Of a stretch of 16,280 bases of DNA, positions 1 to 6,367 are shown piece by piece (positions within the stretch are counted from its first letter, which is position 1; every line of letters begins with the position of its first letter). Origin of the DNA: CAVSUR01 sp052143655. Lineage in GTDB: Bacteria; Actinomycetota; Actinomycetes; Streptosporangiales; Streptosporangiaceae. Made by a program: the position numbers and the translations under genes. Under the pieces are notes generated by a model, which saw only the letters and a program-made list of their open reading frames with translations, ran no database searches and had not been told where the DNA came from. The stretch covers positions 1-16,280 of the forward strand of contig JBKQSL010000216.1 in the NCBI GenBank assembly GCA_052143655.1, read 5' to 3'.

Positions 1-11
1 GAAGCGTGGCT

Positions 12-119
12 CTAACCGCGCGCCACGGCCGGATTCGGCATCCCGTCCAACCCGATCACCTGCCCAGGGTGATCCAAATCAACGACCACTGAACGACGAC
101 GTGTGTTGTTATGACTTTC
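12..119 (-). other. possible C-terminal remnant of a small DUF2283-like protein
   Basis: The minus-strand frame ending at position 12 closes with VVVDLDHPGQVIGLD followed by about ten residues and a TAG stop. The pattern VVVDxDxxGxVxGxD/E resembles the end of small DUF2283 proteins, which have no established function. Upstream of about position 119 the same frame loses any protein-like character and runs antisense through the tail of the neighbouring ATP-binding gene. No start codon with a ribosome-binding site is visible for such a short product. It may be a decayed gene end, or chance. The remainder of 1-210 shows nothing I can assign. Confidence 0.2.
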
Positions 120-210
120 ACGGTGGAGTCTCGAGGCACTCGCAGTTGTGGCTGTGACCTGGAACGATCGCAGACAGCGATTTGAGAGCGTGAGCGCGGG
201 CCCACTCAGG

Positions 211-1149
211 TTATGACCGCATACGCCGATAGCGCCTGTTAGGGCTGCGGGGCGGAGCGGTGGCTTCCACAGCCCCGCTGGTGATGAGGCCTTCCAGCGC
301 GTTGATGACGCTGCTCCTGCTGGCTCCCGTTGCCTCTTGCAATTCTTCACGGCTAGCGGAGTCAGTTTCACCAAGTGCATGGAGGATACGTTCCGGCAGG
401 CCACTCCCAGGCGATGACAGGGTTTCGTCCCTGGCCGCGATCGGGGCCAAGCCGGGGGCTAGCCGATAAGAGCCATCGTCGCGGGCCTTGCGCGGCTGGA
501 GTAGACCGAGGTCGCGCAGTTGGCCGAGTTGGCGGCGCGCCTCTGATGGGCCCAGGCCCATCCTGCGCAGCAACGCGATGTCGGCATTGGAGCCAGCGTG
601 GGCTAGGGCGAGGAGAGAGATCTGAGCCTCAGAAAGATCCTCGCGGTGGCTCAGCCGTCTCGCCCAGGCGCGTAGTTCTGGGGTGACAGGAGACGTCCGC
701 AGGATTGTCACGCGGAAGTGGTCAAGGTTGGCGGCGAACAACGGCACCAGCCCGGTGCCGCGCCAGACCTGGCTGATCATCATGCTGATGCCGGAGCCGC
801 GGTTCTCGGCCACCGGGCGTCCGGTGAACGGGTCACCTGCCTCCTGTAGCAACGCTGCTAGCCGGGCGTTCCTGGATGACGAGGTTCCACTCCGACCTAG
901 TGTCTCAAGCCGGACGTTGCCGAACAGGCCACCGGGGCTGGTGACGGTAAGCCGGTCGGGGAAAAGCTCGACCTGGACCTGGATACCGCGCGCTTGCGGG
1001 CTGTAGTCACGGTGCATGAGCGCGTTGACGACTGCCTCGCGGATCACCTCTGGCTCGATCTCCCAGTAGTCGTCGCGGCCTGCGCCGACGACCCTGCTGC
1101 TCATGCGGAGGTTGCGCTGTGCGGCCTGGATCGTGTCGGTCGCGCGGTC
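211..1149 (-). pseudogene. 5'-truncated Schlafen/AlbA_2-type ATP-binding regulator (RecG-like, COG2865 type)
   Basis: The product resembles the C-terminal two thirds of actinobacterial ATP-binding proteins annotated as RecG-like or AAA_4/HATPase_c_4 transcriptional regulators, which normally start with an AlbA_2 (Schlafen) domain of roughly 200 residues. Numbering from an in-frame start at 1206, the signature IREAVVNALMHRDYS is at residues 55-69, VELFPDRLTVTSPGGLFG at about 79-96, SSSRNARLAALL at 109-120 and VAENRGSGI at 132-140. Two winged-helix-like segments follow at about 195-240 and 270-315. Family-like sequence begins at DRATDTIQAAQRNL, at position 1149. The 19 residues before it are the end of the acyltransferase gene read in another frame. 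The AlbA_2 domain is therefore missing. No ribosome-binding site supports the start at 1206. The segment is visibly less GC-rich than the genes to its right, consistent with acquired accessory DNA. It is most likely a dead fragment; expression as a short protein cannot be excluded. Confidence 0.75.
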
Positions 1150-1732
1150 AGTGGCGGACCCAGCCGTCGGGCAGGTCCAGCTTGCGGATGACCCGGGCCG
1201 GGGCACCGGCCGCGAAGCAGCCCGGCGGGATATCGCGGCTGACCACCGAGCCGGCGCCGATGACCGACCCGGCCCCGATGCTCACGCCGGGCAGGACGGC
1301 GGCGCCCCGGCCCAGCCAGGCGTTGTCCTCGATGACCACAGGTCCCTTGTCCAGCATCCCGCCCGGCTCCACCTCGTGCCGGCTGTCGTCGATGACTGAG
1401 GCGTACGGCGCCAGCATCACGTTGCTGCCGATCCGCACGTCGTGCCAGACCTCCAGCGAGGCGCCGGCGTTCAGGTATGCCTCGTCGCCGATCTCCAGCC
1501 GCGCGCCGCGGGCCACGGTGATGCTGACCGTGGCGCCCAGGCCGTCGGCGCGGAAGTAGCCGCCGAGCACCGCCTCGCCGTGCAGCCGCAGCCGCACCCG
1601 GCCCTGCAGCAGCGGGTCCGTGCCGACCCGGGCCGCCCCGGCCAGCCGCAGCCGCGCCATGCTGCGCAGGATCCGGGCCCTGCGCAGCCCCCGCGCGCAT
1701 ACCCGGGCATACCCGGGCTCTTCGTCACCCAT
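1148..1732 (-). CDS. hexapeptide-repeat (left-handed beta-helix) O-acyltransferase
   Basis: This is a 194-residue cytoplasmic acyltransferase of the WcaF/maltose O-acetyltransferase kind, which transfers acetyl or a related acyl group from acyl-CoA to a sugar hydroxyl. Hexapeptide repeats run from about residue 66 to 165, for example VVIEDNAWLGRGAAVLPG at 132-149 and VSIGAGSVIGAGSVV at 150-164. The usual closing motif is GAPARVIRKL at 176-185. His119 in DDSRHEVE lies where this family has its catalytic histidine. The ATG at 1732 is preceded by GGGGAGA at a reasonable distance. The gene is divergent from the GT2 gene at 2381 across a long control region, so decoration of the glycan made by the neighbouring block is a reasonable inference. 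Its stop codon lies at the first recognisable codons of the truncated ATP-binding gene. Confidence 0.85.
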   Translation of the reverse strand: MGDEEPGYARVCARGLRRARILRSMARLRLAGAARVGTDPLLQGRVRLRLHGEAVLGGYFRADGLGATVSITVARGARLEIGDEAYLNAGASLEVWHDVRIGSNVMLAPYASVIDDSRHEVEPGGMLDKGPVVIEDNAWLGRGAAVLPGVSIGAGSVIGAGSVVSRDIPPGCFAAGAPARVIRKLDLPDGWVRH

Positions 1733-1759
1733 AGTAACTTTTCTCCCCAGGCGGCTGAA

Positions 1760-1782
1760 CCGTGTTATTACTTTCAGTAATC
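1760..1782. promoter_or_regulatory. dyad in the acyltransferase leader, repeated near 2282-2307
   Basis: ATTACT-TTC-AGTAAT (1767-1781) is a perfect 6-bp inverted repeat with a 3-nt spacer, 35 bp upstream of the acyltransferase ATG. The words CCGTGTTA (1760-1767) and TCAGTAATC (1774-1782) recur in the same order at 2282-2289 and 2299-2307, close to the divergent GT2 gene, with three extra bases between them. Two similar sites flanking one divergent control region suggest a shared protein-binding element. The binding protein is unknown. Confidence 0.4.
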
Positions 1783-2096
1783 GCTACGGCACGCATCACA
1801 CTCGGTTCTTACCCGGCACCTGGTTGCCGTCACCCGGCCGGAACGGCCCGCCCCGGCACTGGCAGTGACCAGATAGCGCACCGGCCAGCCCGCGTCAGGG
1901 CGCTCGGCCGGGCCATCCGCGAGCCCGCCGCCGGACCGGCGGACGAAACTGGTCAGATACTGCCCGCGCCGTGCCGCCGCCAGGGGCTGTCAAGACTTTC
2001 CGGAAAATTTTTGCAGGTCAGCCTGGGTAGGCACAGCCGGTCACAGCCGGGCCCGGAGCCGAGCCGCCCGGCCCGGAGCCTGGCAGGCGCGGAATC

Positions 2097-2126
2097 GCCT
2101 GTGCTGCAAGCGATTGCAGCACAGGC
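2097..2126. promoter_or_regulatory. 30-bp perfect inverted repeat with a LacI/GalR-type operator core
   Basis: The arms GCCTGTGCTGCAA (2097-2109) and TTGCAGCACAGGC (2114-2126) are perfectly complementary around GCGA. The central 14 bp (2105-2118), TGCAAGCGATTGCA, match the general LacI/GalR-family operator pattern TGnAAnCGnTTnCA with its central CG. No T-run follows on either strand, which argues against an intrinsic terminator. As RNA it would be a hairpin with a GNRA-type loop. The location, inside the divergent region between the acyltransferase and the glycosyltransferase-flippase pair, favours an operator responding to a sugar. No LacI-family gene is in the window. Confidence 0.6.
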
Positions 2127-2184
2127 TGCCCGGACCGGCCAGGACGCGGTTTGCCCGATCTTGCCCGGGCTTTCCGCCGGGCCC

Positions 2185-2209
2185 GCAGCCCCTCGATTTG
2201 ATTACGTTA
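2185..2209 (+). promoter_or_regulatory. copy A of a shared GATTYGATTACGTTA element
   Basis: GATTTGATTACGTTA (2195-2209) matches GATTCGATTACGTTA at 5798-5784 on the minus strand in 14 of 15 positions. Upstream similarity continues as GCA followed shortly by CCCC. Each copy points toward the gene downstream of it: GT2 at 2381 (171 bp away) and GH16 at 5747 or 5642 (37 or 142 bp away). An internal GATTnGATT direct repeat is present. It is probably a regulator site or promoter element that co-controls two transcription units of the polysaccharide block. Confidence 0.55.
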
Positions 2210-2308
2210 TGTAGTCAGTCCAATACGCTCCGTATGTAACTGATGTGAGCTGAGTTACCGCTTGGGGTTGATGTCCGAATCCCGTGTTACGGTTGCTCTC
2301 AGTAATCA

Positions 2309-2351
2309 CCGGCAGGGGGCTGCCGGGCCAGCGACGGCGATCTGATCGCCG
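2309..2351 (+). promoter_or_regulatory. two tandem hairpins/palindromes in the GT2 5' leader
   Basis: CCGGCAG-GGGG-CTGCCGG (2309-2326) is a perfect 7-bp stem. CGGCGATCTGATCGCCG (2335-2351) has perfect 8-bp arms around a single T. Both lie 30-70 bp upstream of the GT2 ATG. They may be leader RNA structure, or the second may be a DNA operator. They do not match any riboswitch class I can recognise. The rest of 1733-2380 also has a 10-bp palindrome TTTCCGGAAA (1997-2006) and GTAAC/GTTAC words at 2236-2240 and 2254-2258. It holds no convincing gene. Confidence 0.4.
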
Positions 2352-2380
2352 CCCAGTCATAGGTTTCAGGGGGCCATGAC

Positions 2381-3283
2381 ATGAACGCCAAGAACGCAGC
2401 GGCCTGGCCGCGAGTGAGCGTCGTCATCCCGGCGATGAACGAGGCGCGCAACCTGCCGCACGTCTTCGCCCGGATCCCGGCGGACGCCTACGAGGTGATC
2501 CTGGTCGACGGCAACTCCGTCGACGACACCGTCGCGGTGGCCCAGCGGCTGCGTCCGGACGTCCGGGTCATCGGCCAGACCCGCAAGGGCAAGGGCAACG
2601 CGCTGGCGTGCGGCTTCGCCGCCGCCCGCGGCGACATCATCGCGATGGTCGACGCCGACGGCTCCACCGACCCGGCCGAGATCCCCGACTACGTCGCCGC
2701 GCTGGTGAACGGAGCCTCGTTCGCCAAGGGCACCCGGTACGCGCCCGGCGGCGGCAGCGAGGACATCACCCCGATCCGCAGCCTCGGCAACAAGGCGCTG
2801 ACCGGCCTGTTCAACAAGCTCTACCGGACCCGGCACACTGACCTCTGCTACGGCTTCAACGTCTTCTGGCGCCAGCACATCGCCGTCCTCGGCCTGGACG
2901 CCACCTCACCGCCGCCCGCGCACGGCGACGGGCGCCTGCCCGGCGACGGGTTCGAGGTCGAGACGCTGATCCACGTGCGGGTCGCCACAGCGGGCCTGAC
3001 GGTCGCCGAGGTGCCGAGCTTCGAGCACTCGCGGATCCACGGCGAGAGCAACCTGTCCGCGGTCAGTGACGGCCTGCGGGTGCTGCGCACCATGGCGGCC
3101 GAGCGGTTCGCGCCGCACCGGCGGGCTCGCCGCACGGTTCCGGCCAGCACGATCCGGGTGGGCCGGCAGCGGGACGCGCTGGCCGCCTCGCGCCCGGCGC
3201 TGGTCGCCGTCCAGACCGCCGCCGCCGGCGAGTACGCCGCCGCCGGCAGCGACGCCGCGAGCGGGCGCCGCAATGCTGCGTGA
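2381..3283 (+). CDS. family-2 glycosyltransferase (dolichyl/polyprenyl-phosphate mannosyltransferase-like)
   Basis: This is a 300-residue soluble GT-A enzyme expected to transfer a sugar from a nucleotide-sugar to a lipid or glycan acceptor on the inner face of the membrane. Visible features are the start VSVVIPAMNEARNLP (12-26), the nucleotide-binding segment VILVDGNSVDDT (39-50), the metal-binding DADGS (91-95), GTRYAPGG at about 117-124, and the acceptor-side segment GFEVET at 190-195, followed by RIHGESNL (218-225), typical of the DPM1/GtrB-like branch. There is no membrane segment, so it lacks the GtrB anchor. The Ala/Arg-rich tail after about residue 245 is unconserved in appearance. 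An AGGGGGCC sequence precedes the ATG. The stop overlaps the flippase start, so the two are probably co-translated. Confidence 0.9.
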   Translation: MNAKNAAAWPRVSVVIPAMNEARNLPHVFARIPADAYEVILVDGNSVDDTVAVAQRLRPDVRVIGQTRKGKGNALACGFAAARGDIIAMVDADGSTDPAEIPDYVAALVNGASFAKGTRYAPGGGSEDITPIRSLGNKALTGLFNKLYRTRHTDLCYGFNVFWRQHIAVLGLDATSPPPAHGDGRLPGDGFEVETLIHVRVATAGLTVAEVPSFEHSRIHGESNLSAVSDGLRVLRTMAAERFAPHRRARRTVPASTIRVGRQRDALAASRPALVAVQTAAAGEYAAAGSDAASGRRNAA

Positions 3284-4778
3284 TGACCGGCTGCGGGCGG
3301 TTCCGGCCCCGGCCGGACAGGCTCCCGGTGCCACCCGGTCCGCGCCCGGCCGGGTGGCCGGGCAGCCGGCCGACTGCCCGGCGCGCCACGGCACGCAGCC
3401 GGCCCGCGCCCTGCGGACCGCGATCACGGCGGGCTGGCAGCGTCATCATGACCTGCTGGCGAACGCGGGCAGCCTGCTGGCCTCGACCGGCGTGACCTCC
3501 GCCCTGGGCTTCGTCTACTGGGCGCTCGCGGCCCGGCTGCTGCCGCAGCAGGAAGTGGGCTACGGCTCGGCCGCGATCTCGGTGATGACGCTGCTCGGCA
3601 CGATCGGGATGTTCGGCCTGGGCACCGTGCTCATCGGCGAGCTGCCCCGGCGGCGCGACAAGGGCGGGCTGATCAGCGCGGCCCTGCTGACCGCCGGCGC
3701 CGGCTCGCTGGTGCTCGGCCTCGGCTTCGTGATCATCGCGCCGATGGTCAGCGGCCGGTTCGCCGCCATCGTCGGCGGCCCGGCCCAGGCGGCGCTGTTC
3801 ACCGCCGGCGTGGTCGCGACGGCGATGAGCCTGGTGTTCGACCTGGCCACCATCGGCCTGCTGCGCGGCGGCCTGCAGCTGACCCGCAACATCGCGTTCT
3901 CGGCCGCCAAGCTGGTCACGCTGCCGGCCGCCGCGCTGATCCTGCACGACGGGGCCGGGATCGGCATCACCGCGTCGTGGACCGCGGGCATGGCCCTGTC
4001 GCTGGTCCCGGTGGCGATCCGGCTGAAGCTGTCCGGCGAGCCGGTGGCGCCCCGGCCGCACTGGGGTGTGCTGCGCAGCCTGCACCGCACCGCGCTGGCG
4101 CACAACTGGCTGAACCTGGCCATCACCGTTCCGATGATGCTGATCCCGGTGCTGGTCACCGTGGTCGTGTCGCCGTCGGCGAACGCCGCCTTCTACGCGG
4201 CCTGGATGCTGGCCAGCTTCCTGTACATCGTGCCGGTGCACCTGTCCACCGTGCTGTTCGCGGTCGCCGCGGGCGACCAGCAGGCGCTGGCGGGCAAGCT
4301 GCGCGCCTCGCTGCGGATGTCGCTGGCCGTCGGGCTGCCGGGCATGGCCGTCATGGCACTGGCCGCGCACCCGCTGCTGAGCCTGTTCGGCGCCGGCTAC
4401 GCGCGGGACGCGACGATCCCGCTGTGGCTGCTGCTGCTCGGCTACCTGCCCTCGCTGCCCAAGACGTTCTACATAGCGGTCTGCCGGGCCAACGGCAAGG
4501 TCGCCCGGGCCGCCGTGATGCTGACCGCCTTCGCCGCGGTCGAGATCGCCGGGGCCGTGCTCGGCGGCCTGGCGGGCGGCCTCATCGGGCTGTCGCTCGC
4601 GCTGCTGGCCGTGGGCGTCATCGAAGGACTTGCGACCGCGCCCGCCGTGCTGCGCGTCGCGCTGACTCCGGCCGCGCCTGCTTCCGCCTCCCCTGGGCGC
4701 GACGGGCGCGGCCGGGCCTCACGGCTGCCAGACCCGGACCGAGCGCAGCAGCAGCTGGCCGGAGCAGCCGCGGCCTGA
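3273..4778 (+). CDS. Wzx-like polysaccharide flippase (MOP superfamily membrane protein)
   Basis: This is a 501-residue polytopic membrane protein, about the usual flippase length plus a 50-60 residue hydrophilic N-terminal tail. The first conserved stretch, YWALAARLLPQQEVGYGSA (82-100) followed by GMFGLGTVLIGELPR, matches the start of polysaccharide-export flippases. Around a dozen hydrophobic segments follow to about residue 475. Family members move lipid-linked glycan units across the cytoplasmic membrane. The ATG at 3273 was chosen because it overlaps the preceding GT2 stop by 11 bp; the frame is open further upstream but only antisense-like Pro/Arg-rich sequence is there. The last 20 codons lie antisense to the end of the GH16 gene, and that tail (Gln/Ala/Asp-rich) is probably dispensable. 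Confidence 0.88.
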   Translation: MLRDDRLRAVPAPAGQAPGATRSAPGRVAGQPADCPARHGTQPARALRTAITAGWQRHHDLLANAGSLLASTGVTSALGFVYWALAARLLPQQEVGYGSAAISVMTLLGTIGMFGLGTVLIGELPRRRDKGGLISAALLTAGAGSLVLGLGFVIIAPMVSGRFAAIVGGPAQAALFTAGVVATAMSLVFDLATIGLLRGGLQLTRNIAFSAAKLVTLPAAALILHDGAGIGITASWTAGMALSLVPVAIRLKLSGEPVAPRPHWGVLRSLHRTALAHNWLNLAITVPMMLIPVLVTVVVSPSANAAFYAAWMLASFLYIVPVHLSTVLFAVAAGDQQALAGKLRASLRMSLAVGLPGMAVMALAAHPLLSLFGAGYARDATIPLWLLLLGYLPSLPKTFYIAVCRANGKVARAAVMLTAFAAVEIAGAVLGGLAGGLIGLSLALLAVGVIEGLATAPAVLRVALTPAAPASASPGRDGRGRASRLPDPDRAQQQLAGAAAA

Positions 4779-5747
4779 CCGGGCGAAGTCGGCCAGGTTC
4801 GCGATGAAGTACATCCGCTGGCGGGGCACGTGCCAGCGCACCGACAACACCACGCGGCCGTCGATCCGCCAGGTCAGCTTGTGCCGGCTCCAGTACAGGG
4901 CGAAAGTATGCCAGCCGACGGCCAGGTTGCCGGTGACCGGCCAGGCGGCGACCGCCGGCGCGCCGACCGGGTGGAAGAACACCCCGGTGGCGCGCCGCTC
5001 GCGGCCCCAGTGCTCGACCAGGTCCATCTCCGGCGGCCAGCGCTGGTCCGCGGCGGCCAGCCACAGCGCGGGCCACAGCCCTGGCCGGTTCGGCAGCCGG
5101 GCGATGGCCTGCACGTAGCCGTACCGGAACCGGAAACCGGGATAGCTGGTCACCATGCCCGACCGGCACTCGTAGACCTGGCGTCGGCCGCTCCTCGACC
5201 GGCCGACGGTGCGCTTGTGCCGCGCCACCAGGTGCAGCACGCCGCCGGAGACCCTGACCTGGCCGGGCAGGTACCACTGGGTCTCGCCGTTGCCGAAGTT
5301 GGTGCAGCCTGCGGCCGGGTCCGCCCACGGATAGCAGGTGGACCAGACCGAGGTGTCCAGCCTGGAGCCCCGGAAGTGCCCGTCGAAGGCGAGCCGCCAC
5401 CCGGCCGGAACCGCCGCGGGCCGCGCCGTCCGGCCACGCGGACCTGCCGCCGGCCGCCCCGCGGACCTGCCGCCGGCCGCCTGCTGACCGGCGGGCGCGG
5501 CGGCTGACCCGCCGCTGGCCGCTTCCTGCGCCGTCGCGTGCCGCGGGCCGGCCGGGTGCGGCAGCAGCCGGAATCCCCACAGGCTGGCGCCGACGACCGT
5601 CAGCACGGCCGCCGCGGTGACAACCGCCGCTGTCCTCGCCATCGGCCTGGATGCCCCCGTCCGGCTGTCGCCTCGCTGCCCGGTCCGGCGCTCCGCCGCC
5701 ACCCAGGCCCCGCGGGCCGGGTGCCCGCCGCCTGCCGCCGCGACCAC
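4719..5747 (-). CDS. secreted GH16 family endo-glycanase (beta-glucanase-like)
   Basis: This is a 342-residue exported glycoside hydrolase. The GH16 catalytic signature ExDxxE is intact in PEMDLVEHWG: Glu240 nucleophile, Asp242, Glu245 acid/base. Other family features are FDGHFRGSRLDTSVWS at about 121-136, FGNGETQWY (151-159), LWPALWLA (224-231), WHTFALYWS (279-287) and the terminal SVRVWQ. A hydrophobic export or anchor segment lies at about 38-58, followed by an Ala/Gly/Pro-rich linker to about 112. Four cysteines (138, 148, 194, 328) may form disulphides. GTG 5747 is the longest start but has a weak ribosome-binding site; ATG 5642 just before the hydrophobic segment, with GGGGG upstream, is a good alternative (307 residues). 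By analogy with ExoK-type glycanases encoded in exopolysaccharide clusters, it may trim or release the glycan; the substrate cannot be inferred. Confidence 0.87.
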   Translation of the reverse strand: MVAAAGGGHPARGAWVAAERRTGQRGDSRTGASRPMARTAAVVTAAAVLTVVGASLWGFRLLPHPAGPRHATAQEAASGGSAAAPAGQQAAGGRSAGRPAAGPRGRTARPAAVPAGWRLAFDGHFRGSRLDTSVWSTCYPWADPAAGCTNFGNGETQWYLPGQVRVSGGVLHLVARHKRTVGRSRSGRRQVYECRSGMVTSYPGFRFRYGYVQAIARLPNRPGLWPALWLAAADQRWPPEMDLVEHWGRERRATGVFFHPVGAPAVAAWPVTGNLAVGWHTFALYWSRHKLTWRIDGRVVLSVRWHVPRQRMYFIANLADFARSGRGCSGQLLLRSVRVWQP

Positions 5748-5783
5748 CGCTCGATTAGCTACTTTAAGTCATTTTCAATTGCT

Positions 5784-5807
5784 TAACGTAATCGAATCTG
5801 GGGATGC
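5784..5807 (-). promoter_or_regulatory. copy B of the shared GATTYGATTACGTTA element, upstream of GH16
   Basis: On the minus strand GATTCGATTACGTTA (5798-5784) repeats the motif at 2195-2209 with one mismatch. The stretch 5750-5800 is the only A/T-rich DNA between the divergent GH16 and membrane-protein genes, so the GH16 promoter is probably here. TTAAAGT about 17 nt downstream of the motif could be a -10 region, but this is weak. Confidence 0.5.
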
Positions 5808-5820
5808 TCACCGAGGGACA

Positions 5821-5921
5821 GGGCCGGGCGCCCGGGGAACCACGGCGCGGGGGCCGGCCGGCACCGCGGGGGCGAGGGGGTCCGCGGAGCTGCCGTGGCG
5901 GCGCCGGGGCCGGGCGCCCGG
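5821..5921. repeat. 15-bp direct repeat with palindromic core in the leader of the coupled operon
   Basis: GGGCCGGGCGCCCGG occurs at 5821-5835 and 5907-5921. Each copy holds the 12-bp palindrome CCGGGCGCCCGG, and between them CCACGGC (5840-5846) can pair with GCCGTGG (5892-5898). The copies can therefore each form a hairpin or pair with one another, enclosing a long GC-rich loop. The element lies 66-166 bp upstream of the ATG at 5987. It could be a structured leader or an operator pair; such words are less surprising in DNA this GC-rich. Otherwise 5748-5986 holds no gene. Confidence 0.35.
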
Positions 5922-5986
5922 CTCTGATTCCGCCCGCCTGCCGGGCCCGGCACGGGCCGCCGGGCGGGCCGATCCAGGGGGAAACT

Positions 5987-6367
5987 ATGGACAACCGGAG
6001 GGACGGCGGGCCGCCGGCGTGGCGGTCCGACCTGCTCGACGGGCTGGCGCTGCTGCTCGCAGTCGCGCTGATCGCGCTGGTCAGCCTGGACGTCGCCGGT
6101 CCCGGCCGGGCTGTGCTGGCCTTCGGGTTCGCGTTCTTCGTCCCCGGCCGGGCGATCGCCGCGCACTGGCGGCAGCTGGATGGCTGGTCGGCGGCGGCCG
6201 TGCCGATGGTGATGAGCCTGGCGGTGCTCGGGCTGCTGGCGACGGTCACGCTGTGGGCGCACGCCTGGCACCCGCTCGGCCTGTTCCAGGTGGTGGCCTG
6301 GCTGAGCCTGGCCGGCCTCACGGCCGGCCTCATCCGGCGGCACCGGCCCGCGAGGACGGCCCGGTGA
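5987..6367 (+). CDS. small DUF1616-like integral membrane protein
   Basis: This is a 126-residue membrane protein with about four hydrophobic segments, at roughly 17-36, 41-58, 66-86 and 94-115. The segment AVLAFGFAFFVPGRAIAA resembles the PG-containing second segment of DUF1616 proteins, which often sit beside glycosyltransferase genes and have no proven function. The ATG at 5987 is preceded by AGGGGGA at good spacing. The frame is open back to 5804, but that stretch is Arg/Gly/Pro-rich and overlaps the leader repeats, so I do not count it. The stop overlaps the next GTG by 4 bp (GTGA), so translation is probably coupled. It may be a membrane partner for the downstream transferases. Confidence 0.72.
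   Translation: MDNRRDGGPPAWRSDLLDGLALLLAVALIALVSLDVAGPGRAVLAFGFAFFVPGRAIAAHWRQLDGWSAAAVPMVMSLAVLGLLATVTLWAHAWHPLGLFQVVAWLSLAGLTAGLIRRHRPARTAR

Noticed and set aside
2097..2126. intrinsic terminator
   Set aside because: The stem is strong, but no T-run follows on either strand and no gene ends nearby. An operator fits better.
1762..2214. 150-codon plus-strand frame in the long control region
   Set aside because: There is no ribosome-binding site and no domain-like sequence, and it runs through the operator dyad and the shared motif. It is better explained as regulatory DNA.
3063..4370. 435-codon open frame on the minus strand opposite the flippase
   Set aside because: Its translation is Arg/Gln/His/Gly-rich low-complexity sequence typical of the antisense of GC-rich membrane-protein genes. 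The plus-strand flippase has recognisable motifs and membrane segments.
5804..5986. N-terminal extension of the small membrane protein to an upstream ATG
   Set aside because: The extension is Arg/Gly/Pro-rich, overlaps palindromic repeats and lacks the good ribosome-binding site found before 5987.
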